From assembly GCF_030009775.1 (NCBI RefSeq), contig NZ_JASCTH010000006.1:181562-245561 (forward strand): a stretch of DNA of 64,000 nucleotides, in the 5' to 3' direction. Shown one piece after another: positions 8,176-16,386 of this stretch. The DNA is from Actinoplanes sandaracinus (GTDB taxonomy: Bacteria > Actinomycetota > Actinomycetes > Mycobacteriales > Micromonosporaceae). The stretch's first letter is position 1, and each line of letters opens with the position of its first letter. The notes beneath the pieces were generated by a model. It was not told the DNA's origin. It did no database searches and was given only the letters and a program-made list of their open reading frames with translations. The translations under genes and the position numbers were made by a program.

Positions 8176-8919
8176 TTACCGGCGGGTCAGCCGCTTGTCA
8201 GCGGCCGTCCGTCCGTCGCCGTACGACGAGTAGGCGTGACCGGGCCGATAAGGCGCGTTCGACCAGGTGCCCGGATGGTGGGCGACGGCCGACAGCTTGT
8301 TCGCGGTGGCCGGGGAGATCTTCGCCCCGCCGGCGATCAGCAGGCGGTCGAGCTCCTTGTCGGTGGAGACCAGACAGTCCTTCGGCAGGCCGTGAACGCT
8401 GATCACGCCGGAACCGACGAAGGTGAGCACGGCGGTCACCGGGACGTTGAGCCCGACGACGGCGGAGATCGCCTTGGCGGCGCGACGGGCGTCACGGCGA
8501 GCCTCGGAGATGTACTCCGGGCGCTTCCCGTTGATCTGGACCACATCACCGGCGATGAGGACCCGGGATCGGCCGTGATCGGCGACCGTGATGGCGAAGA
8601 CGCCACCGGGGCCGATCGCGAGGAATCCGGCGCGGTCGTCGGCCGGGTTGGGCTCGTAGTAGGCCTGCGAGATGTCGGTGCGCGGCCAGTCCACGATGTG
8701 CCAGTTGGGCCCGAGGCGGTCGAGGCGTGTGAGAGCGCGTGCTCCGGCGGCCTCGAGGCGGCGTGCGCCCCGCTCGGCGCGACGGCGGCGCGCCCACTCG
8801 GCCGGGGTGGGCATCCGCTGCGTGTCCTCCAGGAAGGACGGCGTCGGACGTGTCCGGTCGACGGGTGTGAGAGTTTGAGACGGCATGGGCAGCGCGGGGC
8901 GGGCGGGGAAGACAGTCAC
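8176..8919 (-). CDS. NERD-like nuclease-related protein
   Basis: A 247-residue cytoplasmic protein. After a basic, Arg-rich helix (about residues 35-65) comes a domain resembling NERD: the sequence LNWHIVDWPR-like segment, GPGGVFAITVADHG with the typical Gly-Gly-Val-Phe turn, and a later VTAVLTFVG strand. NERD domains are related to restriction-type nucleases, but I cannot confirm a full catalytic triad. GTG at 8919 is chosen because a perfect GGAGG lies five bases before it; the ORF is open further upstream but without a comparable site. Alternative start: ATG at 8886. Confidence 0.62.
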   Translation of the reverse strand: MTVFPARPALPMPSQTLTPVDRTRPTPSFLEDTQRMPTPAEWARRRRAERGARRLEAAGARALTRLDRLGPNWHIVDWPRTDISQAYYEPNPADDRAGFLAIGPGGVFAITVADHGRSRVLIAGDVVQINGKRPEYISEARRDARRAAKAISAVVGLNVPVTAVLTFVGSGVISVHGLPKDCLVSTDKELDRLLIAGGAKISPATANKLSAVAHHPGTWSNAPYRPGHAYSSYGDGRTAADKRLTRR

Positions 8920-9028
8920 TGCGACCTCCGGCAAAAGGTCAGATGGGCTCTCTTTTCCAACTACCGTACGTGCTCGTGTCCCTACGGAACAGGCCGACGG
9001 GGTGGGAAAGAAAGGGAATGAGTATGGA

Positions 9029-9043
9029 TGAATGCCGCATTCA
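9029..9043. promoter_or_regulatory. ARG-box-like palindrome 1
   Basis: A perfect 15-base palindrome, tgaat-gccgc-attca. The half sites TGAAT and ATTCA are those of ArgR/AhrC operators, though the spacer is five bases rather than the usual four. It lies about 160 bases upstream of the arginine deiminase start. A related site follows at 9082. Confidence 0.5.
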
Positions 9044-9081
9044 CGACAGCGAGTTCTTTCGGATGGTGCATCCGTACGTCT

Positions 9082-9094
9082 GAGTGCCGCATTC
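9082..9094. promoter_or_regulatory. ARG-box-like palindrome 2
   Basis: The sequence gagtgccgcattc matches the first palindrome core at 12 of 13 positions and lies 52 bases further on, near five helical turns. Paired ARG-like boxes suit hexameric ArgR binding. Inference only. Confidence 0.45.
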
Positions 9095-9203
9095 TCGATC
9101 GCACCTTCCCAAGCTATCCCCCGGTCCCGGCCGATGCATGACTGTCCCAAGATCTAGTCACAACGTCACGGCCCGATAGCGCTCGGTACCGGCTAACGTC
9201 GGC

Positions 9204-10397
9204 ATGGTGTACGTCGACAGTGAAGTCAGCCGCCTCCGTACCGTACTGCTGCATCGCCCGTCAGGGGAACTCGCAAGACTGACCCCACGCAACAACGACT
9301 CGCTTCTCTTCGATGGCATCCCCTGGGTGAGCCGCGCCCAGGAGGAGCACGACGCCTTCGCCGAGGCGCTCCGCAGCCGTGGTGTCGAGGTGCTCTACCT
9401 GGGCGATCTGATCACCGAGACGCTGTCCGTGCCGGAGGCGCGGACCGAGCTCACCGCGGGGGTCCTCTCCGACCGCCGCCTCGGTGACTCGCTGCGCGCC
9501 ACGGTCGCCGGCTACCTGGCCGACCAGGACCCGGCCCGCCTCGCCGAGGTGCTCGTCGCCGGCCTCGCGCATGAGGAGATCAAGTCGGGCGGCGGCGGGC
9601 TGGTCTACGAGATGATGGACCGGCACGAGTTCGTCATCGACCCGCTGCCGAACCTGCTGTTCACCCGCGACTCGTCGGTGTGGGTGCGCGACCGGGTCGC
9701 GGTCACCAGCCTGGCGATGCGGGCCCGGCGGCGGGAGACCACCCTCACCCACGCCGTCTACCGCCATCATCCGCGCTTCGCCGGCACCGAACTGCTCTTC
9801 GACCCGTCCCTGGAGCACGTCGAGGGTGGGGACGTGCTGGTCCTCGCTCCGGAGGTGCTGGCCATCGGCGTCGGCGAGCGGACCACCCCGGCCGGCGCCG
9901 AGCGGCTGGCCCAGCGGGTGATCGCGGCCGGCCTCGCACACACCGTGCTGGCCGTGCCGATCGCTCAGGAGCGGGCCACCATGCACCTCGACACCGTCTG
10001 CACGATGGTGGACGTCGACGCCGTGGTGATGTACCCGAACCTGGCACACACCCTGCGGGCGTGGACGGTCACCGGCGAGCCCGGGGGCGAGCTACGGGTC
10101 CGGGAGCCGCGCCCGTTCCTGGAGGCCGCCGCCGACGCGATGGGCATCGACCGGCTCCGCGTCATCGACACCGGACTGGACCCGGTCACCGCCGAGCGCG
10201 AACAGTGGGACGACGGCAACAACACCCTGGCCATCGCCCCGCGGCTCTGTGTCGCCTACGAGCGCAACGTCGAGACCAACGCCCAGCTGGAGAGCGCCGG
10301 GATCGAGGTGGTCCGGATCAGCGGCTCGGAACTCGGTTCCGGCCGGGGCGGGCCACGCTGCATGAGTTGCCCCATCCAGCGCGACCCGCTTCGCTGA
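9204..10397 (+). CDS. arcA: Arginine deiminase
   Basis: Hydrolyses L-arginine to citrulline and ammonia in the cytoplasm. The 397-residue length is typical. Family motifs are present: FTRDSSVWV near residue 157, the catalytic HLDT segment near residue 261, and the nucleophilic Cys in the C-terminal RCMSCPI. No ornithine transcarbamoylase, carbamate kinase or antiporter (arcB, arcC, arcD) is nearby, so it is not a complete fermentation operon; roles in nitrogen supply or acid tolerance are possible. ATG at 9204 is followed at once by an alternative GTG. Two ARG-box-like palindromes lie upstream. Confidence 0.95.
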   Translation: MVYVDSEVSRLRTVLLHRPSGELARLTPRNNDSLLFDGIPWVSRAQEEHDAFAEALRSRGVEVLYLGDLITETLSVPEARTELTAGVLSDRRLGDSLRATVAGYLADQDPARLAEVLVAGLAHEEIKSGGGGLVYEMMDRHEFVIDPLPNLLFTRDSSVWVRDRVAVTSLAMRARRRETTLTHAVYRHHPRFAGTELLFDPSLEHVEGGDVLVLAPEVLAIGVGERTTPAGAERLAQRVIAAGLAHTVLAVPIAQERATMHLDTVCTMVDVDAVVMYPNLAHTLRAWTVTGEPGGELRVREPRPFLEAAADAMGIDRLRVIDTGLDPVTAEREQWDDGNNTLAIAPRLCVAYERNVETNAQLESAGIEVVRISGSELGSGRGGPRCMSCPIQRDPLR

Positions 10398-10424
10398 AGA
10401 TCAAACCCTTTGCCGGGGGTACGG

Positions 10425-11300
10425 TCAGCGCAGGGTCAGCTGGCGGCCGATCAGGCCCTGCTTGGCTCGGCGGGCGGCCGCGTCCAAGGGCTCGTCGACG
10501 GCCAGGGTGTCGGCGTACCGCTTGGCGAAGTCGGCGAGGGGAGCCTCGAACTCGGCGCCCTCCGGCTCACCCGGCACGTCCCAGACCGGGACCAGCAGGC
10601 CGTGCGCACGGAACATGCCGGCGAACTTGGTGCCCTCGCCGAGCAGCAGGTCCCCAGAGGCGGACAGCCGGGAGAGGGCGTTCAGCGCCTTGTCCTCCGG
10701 CTCGCCCAGCACCCAGCGGACGTGGCTCTTGTCCGGCGCCACCCGGCACCAGTAGGCGGCCTTGGCGGCGGCCAGCCGCACGGTCGGGTAGATCGAGGCG
10801 TTGGCCCGCTCCAGTGACGCCTTCACGGTGGCGTCCTGCATCTGGTCGGCGTCCAGCCAGTACTCGAAACCGTCGTGCATGGTGATCTCGAGTGGGTTGT
10901 CGACCAGCAGGTCCTGGAGGCGGAGGCCCTCACCCGGCAGGGACGGCACGGACACCGTGTTGCCCGGCTCGGTGGCCAGGGCGCCCAGGATCGCCACGGC
11001 CAGGTCACGGGAGACGTCACCGGACTGGAGGTGCCGCTGGAGGCCGATGAACACCGTGCCGTCCTGGCGGGCCATCGCCGGCCACGCCATCGGCAGCACC
11101 GTGGACAGGATCACCGAGCGGTCGCCGTACTCCTCGACGATCTCCGGCTTCAGGGTCAGCGGCGCCGAGGCGGCCGGGACCAGCTCACGGAGGGCGACCC
11201 ACTCCGGTTCGTCCGCCAGGCCTTCGAACGGGCGGGCGACGAAGATGTCGCGCACCTTCGTCTTCGGTGCGGTTTCGCGGGACTTGCGACGCTTGCTCAC
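10425..11300 (-). CDS. DUF5926-like family protein
   Basis: A 291-residue protein that I place, from memory of the family, with actinobacterial DUF5926. It has a short basic N-terminus (SKRRKSRETAPK), a mixed alpha/beta body and no membrane segments. The central LTLKPE and FEYWLDADQMQDATVKASLERAN stretches are typical of the conserved core. Function is unknown. GTG at 11300 is taken because the family begins at VSKRRK; a longer reading frame upstream overlaps the sensor kinase gene and looks spurious. It lies downstream of, and in line with, that kinase. Confidence 0.75.
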   Translation of the reverse strand: MSKRRKSRETAPKTKVRDIFVARPFEGLADEPEWVALRELVPAASAPLTLKPEIVEEYGDRSVILSTVLPMAWPAMARQDGTVFIGLQRHLQSGDVSRDLAVAILGALATEPGNTVSVPSLPGEGLRLQDLLVDNPLEITMHDGFEYWLDADQMQDATVKASLERANASIYPTVRLAAAKAAYWCRVAPDKSHVRWVLGEPEDKALNALSRLSASGDLLLGEGTKFAGMFRAHGLLVPVWDVPGEPEGAEFEAPLADFAKRYADTLAVDEPLDAAARRAKQGLIGRQLTLR

Positions 11301-11370
11301 GAGGAACCAGCCTAAGCGGTACCTACCGGGAACCGGTGACGTGGGCCACCGAATGTCGGACGGGTCGGTC

Positions 11371-12570
11371 TCAGGCCCGGGGAAGCCGCACCTCGGCGAC
11401 CGTGCCGCCACCCTCGCGGGGACGCAGCGAGACCCACCCGTTCTGCCGCTCCACCAGCCGCCTGACCAGGTAGAGGCCGAGGCCGGCGCCGGCCCGGTGA
11501 TGCCCCGAGTCGGCCTGCCAGTAACGGTCGAAGGCTTGTTCCACGTGCTGCGGGGCGATGCCCACCCCGCGATCGGCGACCCGGAACCGGAGCGTGTCGT
11601 CGTCCGTCCCGGCGCAGACCTCGACCGTCGTGTCCGGTTCCGAGTACTTTTCGGCGTTGGTGGCCAGTTCGGTGAGGATGGTGGCGATCGAGTCGCGGTT
11701 GCCGTACGCCTTCGGCAGGTCGCCGGGCATGTGCGTCAGCAGCAGCCGCTGACGCAGGTCGCCGGGCAGCGCCGCGACGGCTTCGCGCAGCGCTTCCACC
11801 AGATCGAACGGTCCGGCCGGGGAGGCGCCCACCGAGCCGTCCTCCTCGCTGGCTGCGGAGAGCAGCCGGTCCACCAGGCGGGCCAGCTCACCGGCCCGGG
11901 TGCCGATCACCCGGACCGCCTCGTGCCGGCCCGGCTCGCCCAGGGCGTCCCAGTGGTTGGTGAGGGTGTCGGCGTACCCCTTGATGACGGTGACCGGAGT
12001 GCGCAGCTCGTGGCTGGTCACCGCGACCCAGAGGTCGCGGTCGGCCTGGCGGCGGACCTCGTCGGGGGCCGGTTCGCCGTGCGCGGGCAACCCGGCGCCC
12101 AGCCCGTAGAGCTGGCCGGCGAGGGCGGCGAGTAGCTCGAGCACGGCGTGGTGCTCGGGGCCCGGCTCGCCCACGTGGGCGTCGAAGTAGACGTGCAGGG
12201 AACCGACGATGGCGCTGCCGTGCTCGCACCGGGCGCCGAGCATGTGCCGCAGGTCGCCGCCCTCGATCAGGCGGGCGAACTCGTCGTTGACCGAGTCGAG
12301 CGGCACCAGCAGGGTCCGCCGGTCGAGGAGCCGGTCGCCGGGATGGTCCATCCGCCGGCCGATGGCGGGAGCGCACGCTCCGGTGGCCGCGATGATGCGG
12401 CCGTGGTCCTTCGCGTACTCCGCGAAGCCGGCGCCGCGCGCACCGAGCGTCTCCTCGGCGAGCCGGACCACCTGCTGCAGCACGGACAGCCCCGCGTCAC
12501 CGGAGTTGACGCGGTCGAGGACCGCGACCTGACCCCGGGTCAGGGCCGCATAGTCGGGATGGTCCGGCAT
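11371..12570 (-). CDS. Cytosolic sensor histidine kinase
   Basis: A 399-residue kinase with no transmembrane segment. Residues about 20-180 form a GAF-like sensor. The HisKA dimerisation helix holds VTSHELRTPVTVIKGYADTL with the phospho-accepting His near residue 193. The HATPase domain shows the N box LTELATNAEKYSE, the DRGVGIAP G1 box and the AGAGLGLYLV G2 box. No response regulator is adjacent, so it is an orphan kinase. It leads a leftward unit with the DUF5926-like gene. ATG start. Confidence 0.88.
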   Translation of the reverse strand: MPDHPDYAALTRGQVAVLDRVNSGDAGLSVLQQVVRLAEETLGARGAGFAEYAKDHGRIIAATGACAPAIGRRMDHPGDRLLDRRTLLVPLDSVNDEFARLIEGGDLRHMLGARCEHGSAIVGSLHVYFDAHVGEPGPEHHAVLELLAALAGQLYGLGAGLPAHGEPAPDEVRRQADRDLWVAVTSHELRTPVTVIKGYADTLTNHWDALGEPGRHEAVRVIGTRAGELARLVDRLLSAASEEDGSVGASPAGPFDLVEALREAVAALPGDLRQRLLLTHMPGDLPKAYGNRDSIATILTELATNAEKYSEPDTTVEVCAGTDDDTLRFRVADRGVGIAPQHVEQAFDRYWQADSGHHRAGAGLGLYLVRRLVERQNGWVSLRPREGGGTVAEVRLPRA

Positions 12571-12654
12571 GCCTGCGAGTTTGCCTCTCCTGCCGCGTTT
12601 TGGGCAGACGAACCTAAGCGGATCCTGAGGTTGACCGGCACCAAGTGGTACACG

Positions 12655-13446
12655 TCACACCCGCTGGAGCCGGTCGAGCACGAACCCGGGACGGTCGGTG
12701 ATCACGCCGTCCACCCGGTGCTCCAGCACCAGGTCGAGATCCTCGGCCTCGTTGACCGTCCAGACATACGCCTGATGTCCGGCCGCCTTGATCGCCGGTA
12801 ACAGCGCCGGCCGGGCCCGGACCAGCTCGATGCCCGGCCCGGCGGTCCGGGCGCCGAACGGCAGCCGGCCACGGCCGACGCCGGGCGGTGTCATCTCCAT
12901 CAGGTAGACGGTCGGCACGCCGGGCGCCTGCGCCCGGACGCGGCGCAGCGCGAGCGCCGCGAAGGACATCACGGTGACCTGTACGGGGTCGTCCGGTTTC
13001 GGATCGGCCAGGCCGAAGTGCCGCAGCATCCGGATGAGCCGGCGCTCCACCTCGGCACCGTAGCGGGACGGGTGCTTCGTCTCGATCAGCAGCCGCACCG
13101 GGCGCCCGCGGGAGAGCACCGCGTCCAGCAGCCGCTCCAGGGTGAGCAACCGGGCGAGATCGGGCACCTCGGTGTCGGCCGGATAGCCGGGATGCCAGGA
13201 CCCGAAGTTGAGGGCGTCCAGCTCGGCCAGGGTCTTGGAACTGACCCGGCCCCGCCCGTTGCTGGTGCGGTCCAGTCTGCTGTCGTGCACGCAGATCAGA
13301 TGCCCGTCCCGGGTCAGCCGGATGTCGCACTCCAGGCCGTCCGCCCCCTCGTCGAGGGCGCGCAGATAAGCCCCGAGCGTGTGCTCGGGAAGTGCCTCAG
13401 CGCCTCCGCGATGGGCGAAGACGAGAGGGCGGTACTCCTCGCTCAC
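12655..13446 (-). CDS. Glycerophosphodiester phosphodiesterase
   Basis: Splits glycerophosphodiesters into glycerol-3-phosphate and an alcohol. A 263-residue TIM-barrel GDPD enzyme of normal short length. The catalytic HRGG is at residues 12-15, the metal-binding Glu-x-Asp in GLECDIRLTRDGHL, and the second catalytic His in VHDSRLDR. No signal peptide is seen, so it is cytoplasmic (UgpQ-like). The GTG start lies nine bases after the upstream rhodanese gene, so the two are probably co-transcribed. Confidence 0.92.
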   Translation of the reverse strand: MSEEYRPLVFAHRGGAEALPEHTLGAYLRALDEGADGLECDIRLTRDGHLICVHDSRLDRTSNGRGRVSSKTLAELDALNFGSWHPGYPADTEVPDLARLLTLERLLDAVLSRGRPVRLLIETKHPSRYGAEVERRLIRMLRHFGLADPKPDDPVQVTVMSFAALALRRVRAQAPGVPTVYLMEMTPPGVGRGRLPFGARTAGPGIELVRARPALLPAIKAAGHQAYVWTVNEAEDLDLVLEHRVDGVITDRPGFVLDRLQRV

Positions 13447-13455
13447 GGCACGCTC

Positions 13456-13791
13456 TCACAACACGCGAGCCGGCTGCCCGTTCTCGGTCACCACGTCTCT
13501 GCCCGCGGCGGCCCACGACTGCATGCCGCCGTCGAGGTTGCGCACGTTGTCCCAGCCGTGGTTCATCAGATAGGCGACGACCTGGCCGGATCGTCCGCCG
13601 GCCCGGCACACGACCACCACCTCGCCGTCGGCCGGCACCTCGGCGATCCGGGCCGGCACCTCCATCATCGGCAGGTGGTGCGCGCCGGGGGCATGGCCGG
13701 CCTCCCACTCGTCGGGCTCGCGCACATCGAGCAGGTAGGCGCCGGGGGCGACTTGATCAGCGGTGACGCTGGGAACCTGGGGTCCGAACAC
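13456..13791 (-). CDS. Rhodanese-domain protein
   Basis: A 111-residue single rhodanese domain, a sulphur carrier or sulphurtransferase. The active-site loop CRAGGRS (Cys near residue 62) is intact, and the usual LLDVREPDEWEAGHAPGA segment is present near residue 20. It starts with GTG and lies upstream of the phosphodiesterase gene with a nine-base gap. The sulphur acceptor is unknown. Confidence 0.92.
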   Translation of the reverse strand: MFGPQVPSVTADQVAPGAYLLDVREPDEWEAGHAPGAHHLPMMEVPARIAEVPADGEVVVVCRAGGRSGQVVAYLMNHGWDNVRNLDGGMQSWAAAGRDVVTENGQPARVL

Positions 13792-13819
13792 GAGGACCAG
13801 TTTAGGGGTCGGGTCCCGG

Positions 13820-15001
13820 CTATTTTTCGTTGGCCACGACGCCCGGGTTGTCGAGGACGAACTGGTCGAGCCGGTCCTTCTTCACCGCGTCGAACATGGC
13901 CTGCGTGGTGTCGTTGAGCGTCTCGCGCCCGCTGGCGTTGCCGGCGAAGGTGCCCCCGTTGGTGCGCAGGAGCACCATGTCGTTGGCCGCGACGTCCTTG
14001 AGGCCCAGGACGAAGTCGGCGATCTCGATGTCGCCGACGTCCAGGACCAGGGACTTGCCGGCCGTCTGGACCAGCGAGCTGACCTTGAGCGGGTTGTCCA
14101 GGAGGCCGCCCGACGCCGCCTTCTTCGCCATCGCCTTGATCAGCTGCTGCTGGTGACGCTGACGGTCGTAGTCGCCGTTCTTCAGGCCGTAACGCTGCCT
14201 CGCGTAGTCGAGAGCCTCCCAGCCCTCCATGTCCTGGCAGCCGACCTTGTGCACCACCGGCTTCTGGGCCTTGCCGCTCTTGCGGGCCTCGGCCAGGTAC
14301 GTCGGCTCGCCGTCGACGTAGACCATGTGCTTCGAGGTGACCTGCTGGTCGACGCACATCTTGACGCCGCCCAGCTCGTCGATCACGTTCTTGAAGCCGC
14401 CGAAGTTGATGATCGCGGCGCCGTCGAAGCTGATGCCGGTCGCGTTCTTCAAGGTCTTGGCGAGCAGTTGGGCGCCGCCGGCCCAGCCGGCGCCGTTCTG
14501 TGCGCCCCAGTAGAAGGCCTCGGTCGCCTTCACCGTGCCGCCCGGGTACTTGCTCGGCGCGAACGCCGGAACCTCGACCTCGGTGTCCCGCGGGACGGAG
14601 ACCAGGTAGGCCTGATCGTGGCTGGCCGGGATGTGCAGGATGATGATGGTGTCGGCGCGCACCTCGTCCGCCGCCCACCGGGCCCGGGCGTCCACGCCCA
14701 TCAGCAGCAGGTCGATCGGTCCCTGGAGGTCACTGCCGCCGCCCTCTTCGACGGTCTTCTTGGCGTCGCCGGTCAGGTTCGTCACCGCGATCGACTCGGT
14801 CGACCGGCTGATCAGCGTCTGCCCGGCGGCCAGGCCGCCCCCGCTGGCGACCAGGAGCACCACACCGAATGACAGGGACAGCTTGGCCCACAGAGGGGAC
14901 CGGCGCTTGTCCTGCCCGCTTTCGCTGGGCGGGGCCGGCGGGACGGGTGCGGGATCGAACCCGGTCCGCGCCGGCGACTGCCGTTCGGTGGTAACGGTCA
15001 T
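13820..15001 (-). CDS. LytR-CpsA-Psr (LCP) family ligase, copy 1
   Basis: A 393-residue membrane-anchored enzyme that transfers polyprenyl-linked glycans such as teichoic acids or capsule to peptidoglycan. A cytoplasmic N-terminus of about 45 residues is followed by one transmembrane helix (near 48-70) and an extracellular LCP domain with LLLMGVDAR, the conserved RADTIIILHIP and the VPRDTEV segment that binds pyrophosphate. ATG at 15001 is chosen because GGAG lies six bases before it. It is a tandem paralogue of the next LCP gene. Confidence 0.93.
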   Translation of the reverse strand: MTVTTERQSPARTGFDPAPVPPAPPSESGQDKRRSPLWAKLSLSFGVVLLVASGGGLAAGQTLISRSTESIAVTNLTGDAKKTVEEGGGSDLQGPIDLLLMGVDARARWAADEVRADTIIILHIPASHDQAYLVSVPRDTEVEVPAFAPSKYPGGTVKATEAFYWGAQNGAGWAGGAQLLAKTLKNATGISFDGAAIINFGGFKNVIDELGGVKMCVDQQVTSKHMVYVDGEPTYLAEARKSGKAQKPVVHKVGCQDMEGWEALDYARQRYGLKNGDYDRQRHQQQLIKAMAKKAASGGLLDNPLKVSSLVQTAGKSLVLDVGDIEIADFVLGLKDVAANDMVLLRTNGGTFAGNASGRETLNDTTQAMFDAVKKDRLDQFVLDNPGVVANEK

Positions 15002-15113
15002 GCAGCACTCCATGGATGAGAGCGAGGGGCTGCATCACCTTACGGATACGTCCTGGACAACTGAAGGTCTGTCGCGTTTCGGAATGAAGTCACAGTTCCT
15101 TGACAGCCGGCGC

Positions 15114-16259
15114 TTACTTCTTCACGGGGTTCGCGGCGATCCACTCGGCCATCTTGTCGGCGGCCATGGCCTTGTAGAGGGCCAGCGCCTTCTCCCGGTC
15201 GGAGACCACGACCGACTGGCCCTCGATCGTCTCGCTGCCCTTGTTGGGGCTGGTGAGGAAGGTGAGGTTCTCACCGCGGAGGTTGCGGAACTGGACCGCC
15301 GCGTCCTTCAGGGAGAAGTTCTCGTCGACCGTGACGGCCTTGGTCACCGAGTCCAGGAAGTCGTTGAGCTTCGCCGGGTTGCTGAGGGTGCCGCTGCTGG
15401 CCGCCTTGTCCATCACGGCCTTGAGGAAGTCCTGCTGGTGCTGCATGCGGGCGAAGTCGCCGCGGGGGAACTGCTTGCGCTGCCGGATCCAGTCCAGGGC
15501 CTGCGCACCGTCCATGTGCATGGTGCCCTTCTTGAACTCCCGGAACGGCTTGTGGATCGAGGTGGTGTCCTGTTCCACCTTGAGGTCGACGCCGCCGAGC
15601 GCGTCGGTGACCTCCTTGAAGCCGCCGAAGTCGATCGCCATGACGTGGTCCAGGCGGACGTCGGTCATGCACTCCACGGTGCGGACCGCGCGCGGGATGC
15701 CACCGAAGGCGAACGCTGCGTTGATCTTGGCGCGGCTGCCGGAGCTGCACGGCGCGTTGTCACCGCTCGGGATGCTCACCCAGAGGTCGCGCGGGATCGA
15801 GACGAGCTGCGCCGACTGGTGGTCCGCCGGCACGTGCATCAGGATCAGCGTGTCGGCGCGCCACTGGTTCGCCTGGTCCTGCTTGGCGTCCGGGTCACGC
15901 GAGTCGGTGCCGATCAGCAGGATGTTGAAGGCGCCCTCGACGGCCTTGCCGGGCCGCTCCGCGGTGATCCCGGAGAAGGCGTTGGTGCGCTTGAGCTCCT
16001 TGTCGACCCCGGAGATGTACCCGTACGCCGCTATCCCGGCGACCACGGCGAGCACCAGGACGATCACGCCGATCACGAGGGCGATCCGGCCCCAGCGCGG
16101 CTTCGGGCGGCGGCCGCCGTAGGAGCGGCCGGGGCCACGGCCGCCGGGCCCGATCGGGCCACGCGGGCCGAAGTCATCACCACCGCGCGGGGGCCGGCCC
16201 GGCCCGGGCACGAATGCTCGTCCGGAGGAGTTACCGCTGGGAGAGGTGGTGGCAGACAT
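15114..16259 (-). CDS. LytR-CpsA-Psr (LCP) family ligase, copy 2
   Basis: A 381-residue LCP ligase. The N-terminus (about 55 residues) is Pro/Gly/Arg-rich and cytoplasmic; a single transmembrane helix spans about residues 60-82. The extracellular domain shows NILLIGTDSRD, WRADTLILMHVP and VSIPRDLWVS. Compared with copy 1 it carries an extra CSSGSRAKINAAFAFGG segment with cysteines. Function as for copy 1: attachment of wall polymers to peptidoglycan. It is upstream of copy 1 in the same direction with a 112-base gap, so both may be on one transcript. Confidence 0.93.
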   Translation of the reverse strand: MSATTSPSGNSSGRAFVPGPGRPPRGGDDFGPRGPIGPGGRGPGRSYGGRRPKPRWGRIALVIGVIVLVLAVVAGIAAYGYISGVDKELKRTNAFSGITAERPGKAVEGAFNILLIGTDSRDPDAKQDQANQWRADTLILMHVPADHQSAQLVSIPRDLWVSIPSGDNAPCSSGSRAKINAAFAFGGIPRAVRTVECMTDVRLDHVMAIDFGGFKEVTDALGGVDLKVEQDTTSIHKPFREFKKGTMHMDGAQALDWIRQRKQFPRGDFARMQHQQDFLKAVMDKAASSGTLSNPAKLNDFLDSVTKAVTVDENFSLKDAAVQFRNLRGENLTFLTSPNKGSETIEGQSVVVSDREKALALYKAMAADKMAEWIAANPVKK

Positions 16260-16340
16260 GACACCAGATTACGTAATGCCCGCCGGTGAGCCCTGCTGTC
16301 GCCGCGCTTCGGCACGAAGGTGGGAGAGTGACCGCGCGGT

Positions 16341-16374
16341 CACGGGCCGGCGTCGGCGACTACGCCGGCCCGTG
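16341..16374 (-). terminator. Hairpin after actP
   Basis: A perfect 13-bp inverted repeat (16341-16353 and 16362-16374, loop of 8) stands 13 bases past the actP stop. A second, overlapping 16-base palindrome (16328-16343, gtgaccgcgcggtcac) is adjacent. Likely ends the symporter transcript. Confidence 0.7.
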
Positions 16375-16386
16375 CACTGGGAAATG

